A stretch of 64,000 nt of DNA from Flavobacterium sp. (GCF_027533505.1 NZ_JAPZUB010000029.1:111725-175724); one strand, 5' to 3'. Shown: positions 1-9,952, counted from the stretch's first letter. Notes: generated by a model not told the origin, from the sequence alone. Program-made: numbers and translations.

Positions 1-1384
1 CAAATTCTTTTTCAAAGAAACGAATATCCTCAAAGAAGGCTGTTTTCTTGGGCATGTCTTCAATGATACTTCCCGAAATTTTGATTTCATAAATCCCGAC
101 AATGCCAAAAATCAATAGGATGATGGAAACCATGTAAACCGTCAGGCGGTTGTATTTTACCGTATTGACAATCCACACAAAAAAGCCCGTAAGGTATTCG
201 CGTTCCAAGTGCCCTAAATGCCGTGGTATAGGGGCAGGGATATAACTGAAGAAGATGGGAATCAACAACAAACTCAGCACATACACTGCAATGATGTTGA
301 TCGTTGTAAGTACACCAAACTCTTGCAAGAGTATATTGTTGGTGGCCATAAACGTTGCAAAACCAACCGCAGTGGTTATATTAGTCATCAAGGTGGCGGT
401 TCCTGTTTTGGTGATTACCCGTTGCAATGCCTTGGCTTTATTGGCGTGTTTGTAATATTCTTGGTGGTATTTATTGATGAAGAAAATGCAATTAGGAATC
501 CCAATCACAATCATTAGGGTAGGTACCAAGGCTGTGAGCACCGTGATTTCGTAGCCCATCGCGCCCATGATGCCAAAGGACCACATGACCCCAATAATCA
601 CAATAATCATGGAGATTAATGTGGCTCGAAATGATCGGAAAAAGAAGAAGAAAATCAATGAAGTAATCAACAAAGCCGCCCCGATGAACAGTCCAATTTC
701 ATCCGTGATGGTTTTGGAATTGTACGACCGAATATAAGGCATTCCCGACACCCGAAGATCGACGCCTGTAGCTTGTTCAAACTGTTTAATTTTATCCGAA
801 AAACGTCCGAGAATATAGTCTTTACGCGCTTTGGTGTTGACCAATTCTTTTTTCATATACACCACCGATCGCAATGTACTTTTGTCTTTGCTGTACAATA
901 ATCCTTCGTAAAAAGGCAAACGCTGTGTTAATTCGGCACGGGCTTGTTTCAAGTAGGCTTCATCTTTCAGCTGGGCTTTATTCACAAAGGGCGCCAACTC
1001 AAATTGGGCCAAGGAATCATTTTTTCGGAGTACTTTAAGATTCTCCAACGAAAGTACCAGTCCGATTTCAGGATCTTTCGCCAAATTCGCCATTAAAGTC
1101 GTATACGCCTCAAAAACTTTGGGAGTAAATAATTTAGGGTCTTTGGAACCGATGACAATCACATTCCCTTCTTCGCCAAAAATCTTTAGAAATTGATTGT
1201 AGTCCAAATTAACTTGGTCGGTGGCAGGAATCAAGTTGGCCTCGGTATTGGAAAATCGAATGTGTTTCCATTGCATAGCCAATCCGACCGTCAGTAAGAC
1301 AATCCCAAAAATAAATCCCAAACGGTTTCGAAGGATGATGCGAGCAATAATTTCCCAAAATCCAATGCCGAGTAATTTTTTCAT
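1..1384 (-). CDS. RND superfamily (MMPL-type) exporter, 3' end outside window
   Basis: Inner-membrane transporter of the RND superfamily, MMPL branch; the substrate cannot be told from sequence. The first 461 residues are visible, read on the minus strand from an ATG at 1384. One membrane segment lies at about residues 16-35, followed by a periplasmic loop of roughly 180 residues. A cluster of hydrophobic segments then follows and includes LVPTLMIVIGIPN and INKYHQEYYKHANK, the pattern seen in the first membrane half of this family. The stop lies beyond base 1, so the length and second half cannot be judged. A TACCTTTG -7 box lies 18 nt upstream of the ATG. Family confidence is high, function only general. 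Confidence 0.85.
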   Translation of the reverse strand, partial: MKKLLGIGFWEIIARIILRNRLGFIFGIVLLTVGLAMQWKHIRFSNTEANLIPATDQVNLDYNQFLKIFGEEGNVIVIGSKDPKLFTPKVFEAYTTLMANLAKDPEIGLVLSLENLKVLRKNDSLAQFELAPFVNKAQLKDEAYLKQARAELTQRLPFYEGLLYSKDKSTLRSVVYMKKELVNTKARKDYILGRFSDKIKQFEQATGVDLRVSGMPYIRSYNSKTITDEIGLFIGAALLITSLIFFFFFRSFRATLISMIIVIIGVMWSFGIMGAMGYEITVLTALVPTLMIVIGIPNCIFFINKYHQEYYKHANKAKALQRVITKTGTATLMTNITTAVGFATFMATNNILLQEFGVLTTINIIAVYVLSLLLIPIFFSYIPAPIPRHLGHLEREYLTGFFVWIVNTVKYNRLTVYMVSIILLIFGIVGIYEIKISGSIIEDMPKKTAFFEDIRFFEKEF

Positions 1385-1402
1385 AGGCGCAAAAAAGGTG
1401 TG

Positions 1403-1410
1403 CAAAGGTA
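1403..1410 (-). promoter_or_regulatory. -7 box TACCTTTG for the RND exporter
   Basis: Exact TAnnTTTG match on the minus strand, 18 nt upstream of the exporter ATG. Confidence 0.6.
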
Positions 1411-1533
1411 GTGAAAACCGTTGAAAACAAACGGAGAAGGATGGAATCTTTTCCTTCAAATAAGGGATCACTTTTTTTGTTTTTTGAAATAGAATCTTAT
1501 TCTTTACTAATAACAAACTTCAAGAAATTAACA

Positions 1534-1541
1534 TACTTTTG
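1534..1541 (+). promoter_or_regulatory. -7 box TACTTTTG for the antiporter gene
   Basis: Exact TAnnTTTG match. Its final TTG (1539-1541) is in frame with the antiporter gene and could be miscalled as a start. The ATG at 1572 is the better start because it lies downstream of the promoter. Confidence 0.6.
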
Positions 1542-1571
1542 TTCTCCAAGCGACAAAACAAGTTTACCCTT

Positions 1572-3845
1572 ATGAAAAATCTCAAAAATTCATTGTTTTA
1601 TTTAGGTGTAACAGGGGGATTTACCGCCCTTATGTTTTGGATTATTACCCAAGGGAAACAGTTGGAAATTGGCCGAAGAATCATTTCAAATGCTTCTAAA
1701 GACACCTTTTTCAATCAGTTTTTAGATGCGATTATGCACAATCTAAAACACCCTTTGGCGATTTTATTATTGCAAATCATCACCATCGTTATTGTAGCTC
1801 GTTTTTTTGGTTGGATTTTCCGAAAAATTGGACAGCCTACGGTGATTGGTGAAATCATAGCAGGAATTTTTCTCGGTCCCTCTGTAGTCGGAATGTATCT
1901 TCCTGAATATTCAGCGATGCTTTTTCCTGTAGAATCTCTGGGTAATCTACAATTTCTTAGTCAAATTGGCTTGATCCTTTTCATGTTTGTCATCGGGATG
2001 GAACTCGATTTGAAAGTGTTAAAAAATAAGGCCAATGACGCCGTGGTGATAAGCCATGCCAGTATTGTGTTTCCGTTTGCGTTGGGCATCGGACTTTCGT
2101 ATTTCATTTACCACCGATTTGCGCCTGCGGGTGTAGAGTTTTTGGCGTTTAGTTTGTTTATGGGTATTGCCATGAGTATTACCGCTTTTCCGGTATTGGC
2201 CCGTATCGTACAGGAACGCGGAATTCATAAAACCCGCCTCGGAACCATTGTGATTACCTGTGCTGCCGCCGATGATATCACGGCTTGGTGTTTGCTAGCC
2301 GCCGTAATTGCGATTGTCAAAGCGGGAACCTTTATGAGTTCGTTGTATGTGATTGGATGCGCCACACTCTATGTGTTGATGATGCTGTTTGTAGTCAAAC
2401 CCTTTTTGAAAAAAGTCGGCGATTTGTATGCCAACCGCAATGAATTAAGTAAGCCAATTGTAGCTATTTTTCTGCTTACGCTTATCATTTCATCGTATCT
2501 AACAGAAGTAATCGGAATTCATGCGCTTTTTGGCGCTTTTATGACGGGAGCAATTATGCCCGATAGTACTAAATTTCGCAACATTTTTATTGAAAAAGTG
2601 GAGGATGTGGCGTTGATTTTATTATTACCCCTCTTCTTTGTTTTTACGGGGTTACGAACGCAGATCGGACTCATTAGCGATCCGGAATTGTTGAAAATAA
2701 CAGGCTATATCATCTTGGTGGCCGTAGCCGGTAAGTTCGTCGGATCGGCGTTGGCGGCTCGATTTGTGGGTCAAAATTGGCGGGATAGTCTTACCATTGG
2801 TGCCTTAATGAACACCCGTGGGTTGATGGAATTGGTAGTGCTTAATATCGGTTTTGACTTGGGTGTTTTGTCGCCTGAGATCTTTACAATGATGGTGATT
2901 ATGGCATTGGTAACTACTTTTATGACGGGACCGGCCATCGATATCATCAATTTTATTTTTAAACGAAAAGCGGCTATTCTACCTCAAGAAATTGTTTCGG
3001 AAGGGAAATTCAAAATCCTTATTTCTTTTGGGAATAATGAAAAAGGGAAATCCCTACTTCGTCTAGCGCACAGTTTTGTCAAAAAGCAAAAGGACCATTC
3101 GCAAGTTACAGCACTCCATTTATCGTTGAGTGATGAAATTCACTCTTATAACCTCGAAGAATACGAGCAAGAAACGTTCGCTCCCATTTTGGCCGAATCC
3201 GAAGCACTGAATCAGGAGGTTACACCGGTGCTCAAATCAACGGTCGACATCGAAACAGATATTGCCGAAATTGCCAATGAAGGAAATTTTGATTTGGTAT
3301 TAATCGGTCTTGGGAAATCCATTTTTGAAGGTTCTTTGTTAGGGAAAGTACTTGGATTTACCACCCGAATCATCAATCCCGATCGCTTGTTGGATAAGTT
3401 TACAGGGAAAGAGGGCTTGTTTGAAAATTCTCCCTTTGATGACCGAACCCGATTTATCATATCTAACAGTAAAAAACCCTTGGGTATATTGGTGGATAAA
3501 GATCTTTCCAATGTTGACGATGTGTTTGTTCCTATTGTGACTCCCGAAGATGTGTTTCTTTTGGATTATACTCAAAAACTAATTTACAACAGCCAAGCCA
3601 CCGTGACCTTTTTGGATGTAAATAATCATGTAAAGTCCAATTTTGTTCTAGAAAAAGCCATCGCGGCGCTGCAACAATCCTACGGTGCAGACAAAGTTAC
3701 CGTGATACGGGAAGACGAAATGAAAGCGGGATTGATGGCCAAACAAGATTTGATGATGGTAAGTTTGGAAAGTTGGAAACAGCTCGTCGATGCCCAATCT
3801 TTGTGGTTGAGCACTGTGCCTTCGGTTTTGATTTTAAAACCCTAA
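1572..3845 (+). CDS. CPA2-type cation:proton antiporter with C-terminal USP-like region
   Basis: Monovalent cation/H+ antiporter of the CPA2 (Kef/NhaS) family in the inner membrane, about 757 residues. After an N-terminal membrane segment come the Na_H_Exchanger helices. Visible family features are the [18 protein letters not shown] stretch, a long run of about 11 hydrophobic segments to about residue 450, and the AAADDITAW motif with the paired aspartates expected for ion exchange. The C-terminal ~300 residues are soluble and resemble paired universal-stress-type domains rather than a TrkA-N domain. The ATG at 1572 is chosen because the in-frame TTG upstream is part of the -7 box. The 3' end overlaps the convergent DUF5686 gene by 12 nt. 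The transported ion (Na+ or K+) is not decided. Confidence 0.88.
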   Translation: MKNLKNSLFYLGVTGGFTALMFWIITQGKQLEIGRRIISNASKDTFFNQFLDAIMHNLKHPLAILLLQIITIVIVARFFGWIFRKIGQPTVIGEIIAGIFLGPSVVGMYLPEYSAMLFPVESLGNLQFLSQIGLILFMFVIGMELDLKVLKNKANDAVVISHASIVFPFALGIGLSYFIYHRFAPAGVEFLAFSLFMGIAMSITAFPVLARIVQERGIHKTRLGTIVITCAAADDITAWCLLAAVIAIVKAGTFMSSLYVIGCATLYVLMMLFVVKPFLKKVGDLYANRNELSKPIVAIFLLTLIISSYLTEVIGIHALFGAFMTGAIMPDSTKFRNIFIEKVEDVALILLLPLFFVFTGLRTQIGLISDPELLKITGYIILVAVAGKFVGSALAARFVGQNWRDSLTIGALMNTRGLMELVVLNIGFDLGVLSPEIFTMMVIMALVTTFMTGPAIDIINFIFKRKAAILPQEIVSEGKFKILISFGNNEKGKSLLRLAHSFVKKQKDHSQVTALHLSLSDEIHSYNLEEYEQETFAPILAESEALNQEVTPVLKSTVDIETDIAEIANEGNFDLVLIGLGKSIFEGSLLGKVLGFTTRIINPDRLLDKFTGKEGLFENSPFDDRTRFIISNSKKPLGILVDKDLSNVDDVFVPIVTPEDVFLLDYTQKLIYNSQATVTFLDVNNHVKSNFVLEKAIAALQQSYGADKVTVIREDEMKAGLMAKQDLMMVSLESWKQLVDAQSLWLSTVPSVLILKP

Positions 3846-6314
3846 ATCGAGGTTGTAGCTCACTTTCAACGAAAGGTTGTCTTCAAATTTAGGTAAACCA
3901 TACGGGCCATAACGGGTAAAAAAGGTAATTCCAAAGCCTTTAAAAAGTTGGTTGACTTCAACACCACTCTCGAAATAGCCTTCTTCCAATGTTTTGTAGG
4001 TAAATCCTAAATGGCGCTCTCGATTTTCCATTGTCCCAAAAGCCATCCGAGTGACTACCGAAATTTCAGGTTTGATGCGGTACGCAATTTTTACTTTGTT
4101 AAACGTGTGACGGGCTTGAAAACTAATGTATCGACTGGAGAAAAATTCATTGAAAAACATGGTTTCAAAACTGTTTTTCCCTGCAATGGTAATTCGCTTT
4201 AACAACGCATCTCGGTTGAGGTTGTTGGGGGCAATACTGTATAAATGGGTCAGCGGCGCTTCGCCAAACACCAAACCGCTTTGTAAGATGAATCCGGTTT
4301 CTTGTCCCGATAAATATTTGATTTCGTGATTGATGCGAAAATCTATTTTTGAAAACTGAAAATCAGCACCCAACAATTGATCGAAGGCTTGGGTCAATTG
4401 CAAGGTAAATTTGGGATATCGTTTATTGATTTCCAAACGCCCCGTTGACGTTTGCATATACGAACTAAATGGATTCCATTGCACGGCCAATTGCAAGGTC
4501 GTTAAGGTGTATTCACTCAGCAATTGATTGCCTTGCTGGTATTGGTAATCAAAACGGGGAGCGATGGCGCTGCGGCTGATTCCGGCGTAAAGATCGGTTT
4601 TGGGGATGTATTTGCTTTCCCAATAGGCTGACGCGGTTTTGTGGTTGTAAAAGGTAGAAATGTTGATGGGACGCGGGTCGTAAATACGAAAACGACGGCT
4701 TTCCGTGGCAAATTGTATTTGACCGATTTCAGCCACATCATCAGTATAGGAAACAGAGGCCCAACTGTTGGTTTCGGCATCCAACAACAGCGAAGGAGCG
4801 ATATGGTATTTGAAGGCATCGTCTTTTAATCCATAAGCGACATAAGCTCCAATTTTATATTTTTCAGAAAAACGGGTATTGGTTGTTCCCCCGAAACCTA
4901 GTCGAAATCCTTCATAATTGTTGTATTTTAAAATACTTCGAAGGTCCAAATCAAATTTTCCCAAGGGCAAGTACCCGTTAAATATTTTCCGCCCCAGAAA
5001 AATTTTATGCTCAATATTTTCGGCAGCAGCCAAACTGTCAATGTTGATATACGTTGGCATTTTTCGACGATCAATCGTATCCCGTTGCATGGTTTGCCAA
5101 TAACCATCGGGTTTGCTCATGCTCGACTCGGGGACATCAATACGAATCGCAGGTTGTATCGTAACTACGTTTTGGTTGATTTTAACGTCAAACGGTTTAG
5201 ACTCCAATTTCAAATACATTCGATCGGAGGCATTTTGTTCCAATCCTTCAATGCTGGAATTAAACATAATGGTACCGCCAAACAATTTTAAATCCTCGGA
5301 GTTATCTCCCTTAACCACCACCAATTTTCGTTTTTCGGGAAACCAAATATTTTGTTTTGGCAGCCAATTGAAGGTATACGTGGCATTAATGTTTACCATT
5401 CCATATACCCGAAAAAAGGCTTTGGCAATGGCAAAATTTTCTGCGTCGATATACAATAATCCTCGTAATTTATTGGAATTTAATTTTTTGGGTTGAAAAT
5501 AAATGCGGTATACGGTTCGGTTTTGAATTTTCAAGGTGTCCACCATTTTAAAAACAAACATTTTACGTCCGTAGGATGAAATCGGATTCTGGACGGTAAC
5601 TTCCAAAATATCCAAATACCGATCGTACAACGAATACGAAATCAAGTTCAACCCCAAGTACTCGTAAAGCGGTTTTTTAAATCCGGCCATTCTTGAGGCC
5701 AATACGGTTTCCTTGGTGCCGTAATTGTTGAACTGAATTAAATTGACCTTTTCGGTTTGGTACAAATGCTGTTTTTCGACCAATTTTTTGAACTTGTAGT
5801 TGGAAGAATCCAAAACCATTTTGGGTTTGCCAAACCAACGGGGTTTATAAGTGGTATCGATTTTGGAGGAAATAGAATCGGGATTAGCCGTCACCAATAG
5901 GGATTCGTAATTTTTGTATTCGTAGGTTTGAAGGACCTTTTCGGGCTGGTTTTTCGAACGGTTTTCGATGACTTTTTTTAGGATGGCATTGGTTTCGTTA
6001 TCGGTGTAAATTTCAACCGATTTTTGCGATAAGTCGGAAACCATTTTAATCAATATAAAGGGGGCACCAATGCTGAGGTAGTGGTTTTTGTCGTGATAGC
6101 CCTTATAACTCACCTGAATAGGCTTTGTTTCTTCGTCAATAACCAAAGAAAAACGTCCCTCCCAATTGGTATATACCGTTTGGTTTTGGTAGGATACCAT
6201 CGCAAAAGCAATCGGGATAGTCGTATCGTAATCGATGACTTGTCCCTGCATTGTTTTTTGGGCGCTTAGGATTTGGGTAAGCCATAGCAACCCGAAAATC
6301 CAACTGTTTTTCAT
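3834..6314 (-). CDS. DUF5686 protein with carboxypeptidase-like regulatory domain
   Basis: Probable outer-membrane protein of 826 residues, typical of Bacteroidetes. It has a signal peptide (MKNSWIFGLLWLTQILSAQ), then a CarboxypepD_reg-like beta-sandwich at about residues 22-110. A long DUF5686 region follows, with beta-strand-rich sequence to a terminal [11 protein letters not shown] that resembles the end of a beta-barrel with a C-terminal aromatic residue. No enzymatic motif is visible and the function of the family is not established. The gene is monocistronic: it follows the frr terminator, has its own -7 box at 6340-6347, and overlaps the antiporter gene tail to tail by 12 nt. Confidence 0.8.
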   Translation of the reverse strand: MKNSWIFGLLWLTQILSAQKTMQGQVIDYDTTIPIAFAMVSYQNQTVYTNWEGRFSLVIDEETKPIQVSYKGYHDKNHYLSIGAPFILIKMVSDLSQKSVEIYTDNETNAILKKVIENRSKNQPEKVLQTYEYKNYESLLVTANPDSISSKIDTTYKPRWFGKPKMVLDSSNYKFKKLVEKQHLYQTEKVNLIQFNNYGTKETVLASRMAGFKKPLYEYLGLNLISYSLYDRYLDILEVTVQNPISSYGRKMFVFKMVDTLKIQNRTVYRIYFQPKKLNSNKLRGLLYIDAENFAIAKAFFRVYGMVNINATYTFNWLPKQNIWFPEKRKLVVVKGDNSEDLKLFGGTIMFNSSIEGLEQNASDRMYLKLESKPFDVKINQNVVTIQPAIRIDVPESSMSKPDGYWQTMQRDTIDRRKMPTYINIDSLAAAENIEHKIFLGRKIFNGYLPLGKFDLDLRSILKYNNYEGFRLGFGGTTNTRFSEKYKIGAYVAYGLKDDAFKYHIAPSLLLDAETNSWASVSYTDDVAEIGQIQFATESRRFRIYDPRPINISTFYNHKTASAYWESKYIPKTDLYAGISRSAIAPRFDYQYQQGNQLLSEYTLTTLQLAVQWNPFSSYMQTSTGRLEINKRYPKFTLQLTQAFDQLLGADFQFSKIDFRINHEIKYLSGQETGFILQSGLVFGEAPLTHLYSIAPNNLNRDALLKRITIAGKNSFETMFFNEFFSSRYISFQARHTFNKVKIAYRIKPEISVVTRMAFGTMENRERHLGFTYKTLEEGYFESGVEVNQLFKGFGITFFTRYGPYGLPKFEDNLSLKVSYNLDLGF

Positions 6315-6339
6315 GGATATTTGTTTTGTTTGATGGGTA

Positions 6340-6347
6340 CAAAAGTA
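6340..6347 (-). promoter_or_regulatory. -7 box TACTTTTG for the DUF5686 gene
   Basis: Exact TAnnTTTG match on the minus strand, 25 nt before the ATG at 6314 and just past the frr terminator. Confidence 0.6.
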
Positions 6348-6352
6348 GGAAT

Positions 6353-6385
6353 AAAAAAATCCGTTAGCGGTAAGGATAACGGATT
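6353..6385 (-). terminator. Rho-independent terminator of pyrH-frr
   Basis: Inverted repeat AATCCGTTA/TAACGGATT (6358-6366 with 6377-6385) followed on the minus strand by a T run, located 25 nt after the frr stop. Confidence 0.75.
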
Positions 6386-6409
6386 TTAAAGTTCGAACGT
6401 ATCGGTTCG

Positions 6410-6970
6410 TTATACTTTCATGATTTCAGCTTCTTTTACAACAAGATGTTCTTCGATTTTTTTGATAAAATTGTCGGTTAATTTTTGCACATCATCCTCC
6501 GCTTTTTTACACAAATCTTCCGAAACACCTTCTTTTTCCAATTTTTTAATTTCAGTATTCGCGTCTTTTCGGTGGTTGCGAATTCCGATTTTAGCTTCTT
6601 CTGCTTCGTGTTTGGCTTGTTTTACCAAATCACGGCGACGTTCTTCCGTAAGAGGCGGAACACTAATGATGATTACATCCCCATTATTCATTGGATTAAA
6701 TCCAAGGTTGGCATTCATGATCGCTTTCTCAATCGGCGTCAACATGCTTTTTTCGTAGGGTTGTATGGTCAAGGTGCGCGCATCGGGAACATTGACATTG
6801 GAAACTTGGGAAAGTGGTGTCATCGATCCGTAATAATCTACAAATACACTGCCCAACATTTGTGGGGAAGCCTTACCGGCACGGATGTTTAAAAACGATT
6901 TTTCAAGGTGGGCTACCGAAGCATTCATCGCATCTTTTGCTTCTTCCAAAATCAATTCAATATCTTCCAT
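6410..6970 (-). CDS. frr: ribosome recycling factor
   Basis: Ribosome recycling factor, 186 residues, the usual length. It splits the post-termination ribosome together with EF-G. Family features seen are LNIRAGKASPQML near residue 30, the PLSQVSNVNVPDARTL stretch, and a C-terminal helix rich in EEAK and KLEKEGVSED. The gene follows pyrH by 18 nt on the same strand, the pyrH-frr order conserved widely in bacteria, and it ends in a clear terminator. Read with pyrH from the -7 box at 7729-7736. Confidence 0.97.
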   Translation of the reverse strand: MEDIELILEEAKDAMNASVAHLEKSFLNIRAGKASPQMLGSVFVDYYGSMTPLSQVSNVNVPDARTLTIQPYEKSMLTPIEKAIMNANLGFNPMNNGDVIIISVPPLTEERRRDLVKQAKHEAEEAKIGIRNHRKDANTEIKKLEKEGVSEDLCKKAEDDVQKLTDNFIKKIEEHLVVKEAEIMKV

Positions 6971-6988
6971 AATTCAGTTTTAACAAAG

Positions 6989-7696
6989 TTAGATAGTTAC
7001 AACAGTTCCTATAGTTTCGCCTTGGCAAATTTTTAATAAGTTCCCCGCTTTGTTCATGTCAAAAACTACAATCGGCAATTGGTTTTCTTGACTTAACGTA
7101 AAAGCCGTGGTATCCATTACATTAAGGCCTTTTTGAAGCACTTCCTCGAAGGAAATAAAATCAAATTTAACGGCATTTTTATCTTTTTCAGGATCGGCGG
7201 TGTACACGCCATCGACTCGGGTTCCTTTTAATATAACATCAGCACCCACCTCCATACCGCGAAGGACAGCTGCGGTATCGGTGGTAAAATAAGGGTTTCC
7301 AGTTCCCGCACCAAAAATAACAATACGACCTTTTTCTAAGTGACGCACCGCGCGACGTTTGATGTAAGGCTCGGCAATCGATTCAATTTTCAATGCCGTT
7401 TGCAAACGGGTCTGCATGCCTTTATCTTCCAAAGCACCTTGTAAAGCCATTCCATTAATTACGGTGGCCAACATGCCCATATAATCACCTTGTACACGAT
7501 CCATGCCGTTGCTAGCCCCTACCACTCCTCTGAAAATATTACCGCCGCCAATCACAATGGCAATTTGAACACCTTGATCATGGACTTGTTTGATTTCGTC
7601 GGCATATTCGGCCAAACGTTTTGGGTCAATGCCGTATTGACGGTCACCCATCAACGCTTCACCGCTTAACTTCAAGAGAATTCGGTTATATTTCAT
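6989..7696 (-). CDS. pyrH: UMP kinase
   Basis: Bacterial-type uridylate kinase (amino-acid kinase fold), 235 residues, phosphorylating UMP to UDP in pyrimidine nucleotide synthesis. Motifs seen are [10 protein letters not shown] at the N-terminus, [11 protein letters not shown] for phosphate binding, [18 protein letters not shown] in the second half, and the DGVYTADP stretch. It is first gene of the pyrH-frr operon; a TATATTTG box lies 32 nt upstream of its ATG. Confidence 0.97.
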   Translation of the reverse strand: MKYNRILLKLSGEALMGDRQYGIDPKRLAEYADEIKQVHDQGVQIAIVIGGGNIFRGVVGASNGMDRVQGDYMGMLATVINGMALQGALEDKGMQTRLQTALKIESIAEPYIKRRAVRHLEKGRIVIFGAGTGNPYFTTDTAAVLRGMEVGADVILKGTRVDGVYTADPEKDKNAVKFDFISFEEVLQKGLNVMDTTAFTLSQENQLPIVVFDMNKAGNLLKICQGETIGTVVTI

Positions 7697-7728
7697 AAGA
7701 AAGTTTTGCTATTTTCTATTTTGCAATG

Positions 7729-7736
7729 CAAATATA
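7729..7736 (-). promoter_or_regulatory. -7 box TATATTTG for pyrH-frr
   Basis: Exact TAnnTTTG match on the minus strand, 32 nt before the pyrH ATG. Confidence 0.6.
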
Positions 7737-7773
7737 GCGATATTCTAATGTTGTAAAAGTGCCCTGAAAAAAA

Positions 7774-8556
7774 TTATCCCAAGACCTCTTGATATCGTTT
7801 TTGGGCTTCGTCATATCCAATCTGAAAAATTTCTTCCATTTTATGTTTGTTGGTTTCAAAGGTGCTGTAATTACACAGCGCTTCGGGTTCGATGATCAAA
7901 TCGCAATTGCTGAATTTTTGCAAATGAGTGTGCGCATACAGCAAATCAAAAGCTCTGCTAGTGACCGCTTTAATGGATCGCAATTGATCGGCTTGAATTT
8001 TTTCAATCGGACTCACGTAAATCCCGATAATGTAATCGCATAGGTCGGCAATCAAGTCGGCGGGAAAATGATTTAGAATCCCCCCATCACTGTATATATT
8101 TCCTTCAATAACATGCGGTGAAATAACTCCCGGAAAAGCTGATGAGGCCAAAATCGCATCGCTGATGGGAACATTGGGGGCAAAAACACAAAGCTTCCCT
8201 TGTACCATATCGGTAGCGGTGATGTACATCGGTAATGGAAAATCTCCAATAGTTGCTTTCCCAAATATTTGGTCAAAATATTTTTTAAACGAATCCGAGT
8301 CAATTAACCCCGGCTTTTTTAGCGTAAAATGGGTCCAATGAAAAAAGTAAATCGATTGAAAAAACTCCAAGATTTCAACGGGACTTTTTCCCCAAGCATA
8401 CAAAGAACCCACAATCGAACCCGCACTGGTACCTGAAATAATCGCGGGTTTAAGACCTTGTTTTTCAAAAAAATGAAGGGCTCCGGCATGGGCTAATCCT
8501 TTGGTGCCACCACCAGACAAAACATAGCCAATACGTTGGGAAGTTAGCGTTTTCAT
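7774..8556 (-). CDS. patatin-like phospholipase
   Basis: Patatin-family lipid acyl hydrolase, 260 residues from the ATG at 8556. The oxyanion loop GGGTKG is at about 15-20, the nucleophile elbow GTSAG is at 42-46 (catalytic Ser44), and the dyad aspartate lies in SDGGILNHFP. No signal peptide is seen, so it is probably cytoplasmic or peripheral at the inner membrane; the substrate is not known. An in-frame upstream ATG at 8598 is rejected because it lies upstream of the TATATTTG box at 8581-8588. The gene is divergent from the thioredoxin-fold gene, with the two -7 boxes only 10 bp apart. Confidence 0.88.
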   Translation of the reverse strand: MKTLTSQRIGYVLSGGGTKGLAHAGALHFFEKQGLKPAIISGTSAGSIVGSLYAWGKSPVEILEFFQSIYFFHWTHFTLKKPGLIDSDSFKKYFDQIFGKATIGDFPLPMYITATDMVQGKLCVFAPNVPISDAILASSAFPGVISPHVIEGNIYSDGGILNHFPADLIADLCDYIIGIYVSPIEKIQADQLRSIKAVTSRAFDLLYAHTHLQKFSNCDLIIEPEALCNYSTFETNKHKMEEIFQIGYDEAQKRYQEVLG

Positions 8557-8580
8557 AGGCGTGTAATCTAGGTTACCAAC

Positions 8581-8588
8581 CAAATATA
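8581..8588 (-). promoter_or_regulatory. -7 box TATATTTG for the patatin gene
   Basis: Exact match on the minus strand, with a TTTG -33 element (8609-8612, minus strand) separated by 20 nt. It sits back to back with the plus-strand box at 8599-8606. Confidence 0.65.
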
Positions 8589-8598
8589 CGAAAAGCAT

Positions 8599-8606
8599 TA
8601 CCTTTG
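8599..8606 (+). promoter_or_regulatory. -7 box TACCTTTG for the thioredoxin-fold gene
   Basis: Exact TAnnTTTG match, 21 nt before the ATG at 8628. The box ends in an in-frame TTG that should not be taken as the start. Confidence 0.6.
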
Positions 8607-8627
8607 CCCAAACAAATCACTAAACCC

Positions 8628-9230
8628 ATGAATTCAATAATTCAAAACAGTTTACAAAATAGTTACACCTATGCCGCGTATCGCCAGTTGATGCAAACCT
8701 ACGCGCAAGAAGGAAAAACTACTGGGGAGCAAACGGAAGCCTATGTTCATTACACCCATTTGAACGAAGCGCGGATGCACCGTTTGGATAAAACGATCAC
8801 CTTAACGCCTGAAGTCAGTCATTTCTTAGGCCAGTTGCAAAATGAATTACTTTGGGTTGTTTTGGCCGAAACGTGGTGTGGTGATGCCGCTCAAGTGCTG
8901 CCTGTTTTAGATAAAATGGCATCGCATACTACCAAAATTCAGATGCGTGTGGTGCTCCGCGATGAACACCCTGCCTTAATGGATTTATTTTTAACCAACG
9001 GAACCCGTTCTATTCCTAAGTTAATTATGATAGATAAAGTTTCTGGTGCAGTCATTGGGGATTTTGGACCCCGACCTCAGGGGGCAAAACAGTTGATCGT
9101 GGATTATAAAGCTGCACACGGAGTGGTCGACGATGAAGCCAAAGCGGCACTGCAAAAATGGTATTTACAAGATAAAGGCGTCAGTATTCAAAACGAGATA
9201 GTAGCATTATTGCAACCCGTAAAAGTGTAA
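8628..9230 (+). CDS. thioredoxin-family protein with a single active-site cysteine
   Basis: Soluble thioredoxin-fold protein of 200 residues, of the type annotated as 'thioredoxin family protein' in Flavobacteria. The active-site region reads ETWCGDAAQVLP, so the CXXC second cysteine is replaced by alanine and Cys84 is the only cysteine in the whole protein. The cis-proline loop is kept (TRSIPKLI, Pro130). A one-cysteine site cannot do dithiol exchange in one molecule; a monothiol, peroxidase-like or binding role is possible but not shown. It has its own promoter and ends at a hairpin shared with truB. Confidence 0.8.
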   Translation: MNSIIQNSLQNSYTYAAYRQLMQTYAQEGKTTGEQTEAYVHYTHLNEARMHRLDKTITLTPEVSHFLGQLQNELLWVVLAETWCGDAAQVLPVLDKMASHTTKIQMRVVLRDEHPALMDLFLTNGTRSIPKLIMIDKVSGAVIGDFGPRPQGAKQLIVDYKAAHGVVDDEAKAALQKWYLQDKGVSIQNEIVALLQPVKV

Positions 9231-9233
9231 GGC

Positions 9234-9260
9234 AAAGGAGTTCATTCGGACTCCTTTTTT
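9234..9260. terminator. bidirectional terminator between thioredoxin-fold gene and truB
   Basis: Stem AAAGGAGT/ACTCCTTT (9234-9241 with 9250-9257) followed by T residues on the plus strand. The truB stop codon lies within it. Confidence 0.65.
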
Positions 9261-9952
9261 GATACTATTGCAACAAATTCCTCGGGAGTAAGTGCTTCAT
9301 TGACCGAATAATTTCCAATTTTGGTACGACGCAATGCTGTTAAATAACCGCCCGATTGCAGTGCTTTTCCAAAATCATAAGCAAGCGAACGAATGTAGGT
9401 GCCTTTGCTGCAAGTAACTCGAAAGTCAATTGCTGGTAAAGCAATTCGGGTAATTTCAAATTCGTAAATGGTGGTTTTTCGCGCTTCAATTTCGACTTCT
9501 TCTCCCGCACGTGCATGTTCGTACAAACGTTTCCCCTCTTTTTTTATCGCTGAAAAAACAGGCGGTTTCTGCATGATTTCGCCTTCAAAAGTTTGGGCCG
9601 TTGCTCGAATCAAATCCTCTGTAATGTGCTCAAAAGGAAAAGTAGCATTAATTTCGGTTTCTAAATCATAAGAAGGGGTGGTCGCTCCCACGGTTATCGT
9701 ACCGGTATATTCTTTGGTTTGCCCTTGAATTTCGGCTATTTTTTTGGTGAATTTCCCCGTACAAATAATTAACAATCCCGTAGCCAAAGGGTCCAATGTT
9801 CCCGCATGTCCAATTTTAAAGGTTTTCGAAAATTGATAACGTCGCTTTAAGGCATACTTCAGTTTGTTGACCGCTTGAAAAGAACTCCACGTGAGCGGTT
9901 TGTCAATGAGCAGGACTTGTCCGTCTTTAAAAGTTTCAGCCGTCCAACTCAT
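9242..9952 (-). CDS. truB: tRNA pseudouridine(55) synthase
   Basis: TruB makes pseudouridine 55 in the T-loop of tRNAs. The protein has 236 residues, short for the family because the C-terminal PUA-like extension is absent. The catalytic motif GHAGTLDPLATG carries Asp54, and the KLKYALKRR and KPPVFSAIKKEGKRLYEHAR segments match the family. It is the last gene of a minus-strand operon and overlaps uppP by 4 nt (ATGA), which suggests translational coupling. Confidence 0.96.
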   Translation of the reverse strand: MSWTAETFKDGQVLLIDKPLTWSSFQAVNKLKYALKRRYQFSKTFKIGHAGTLDPLATGLLIICTGKFTKKIAEIQGQTKEYTGTITVGATTPSYDLETEINATFPFEHITEDLIRATAQTFEGEIMQKPPVFSAIKKEGKRLYEHARAGEEVEIEARKTTIYEFEITRIALPAIDFRVTCSKGTYIRSLAYDFGKALQSGGYLTALRRTKIGNYSVNEALTPEEFVAIVSKKESE

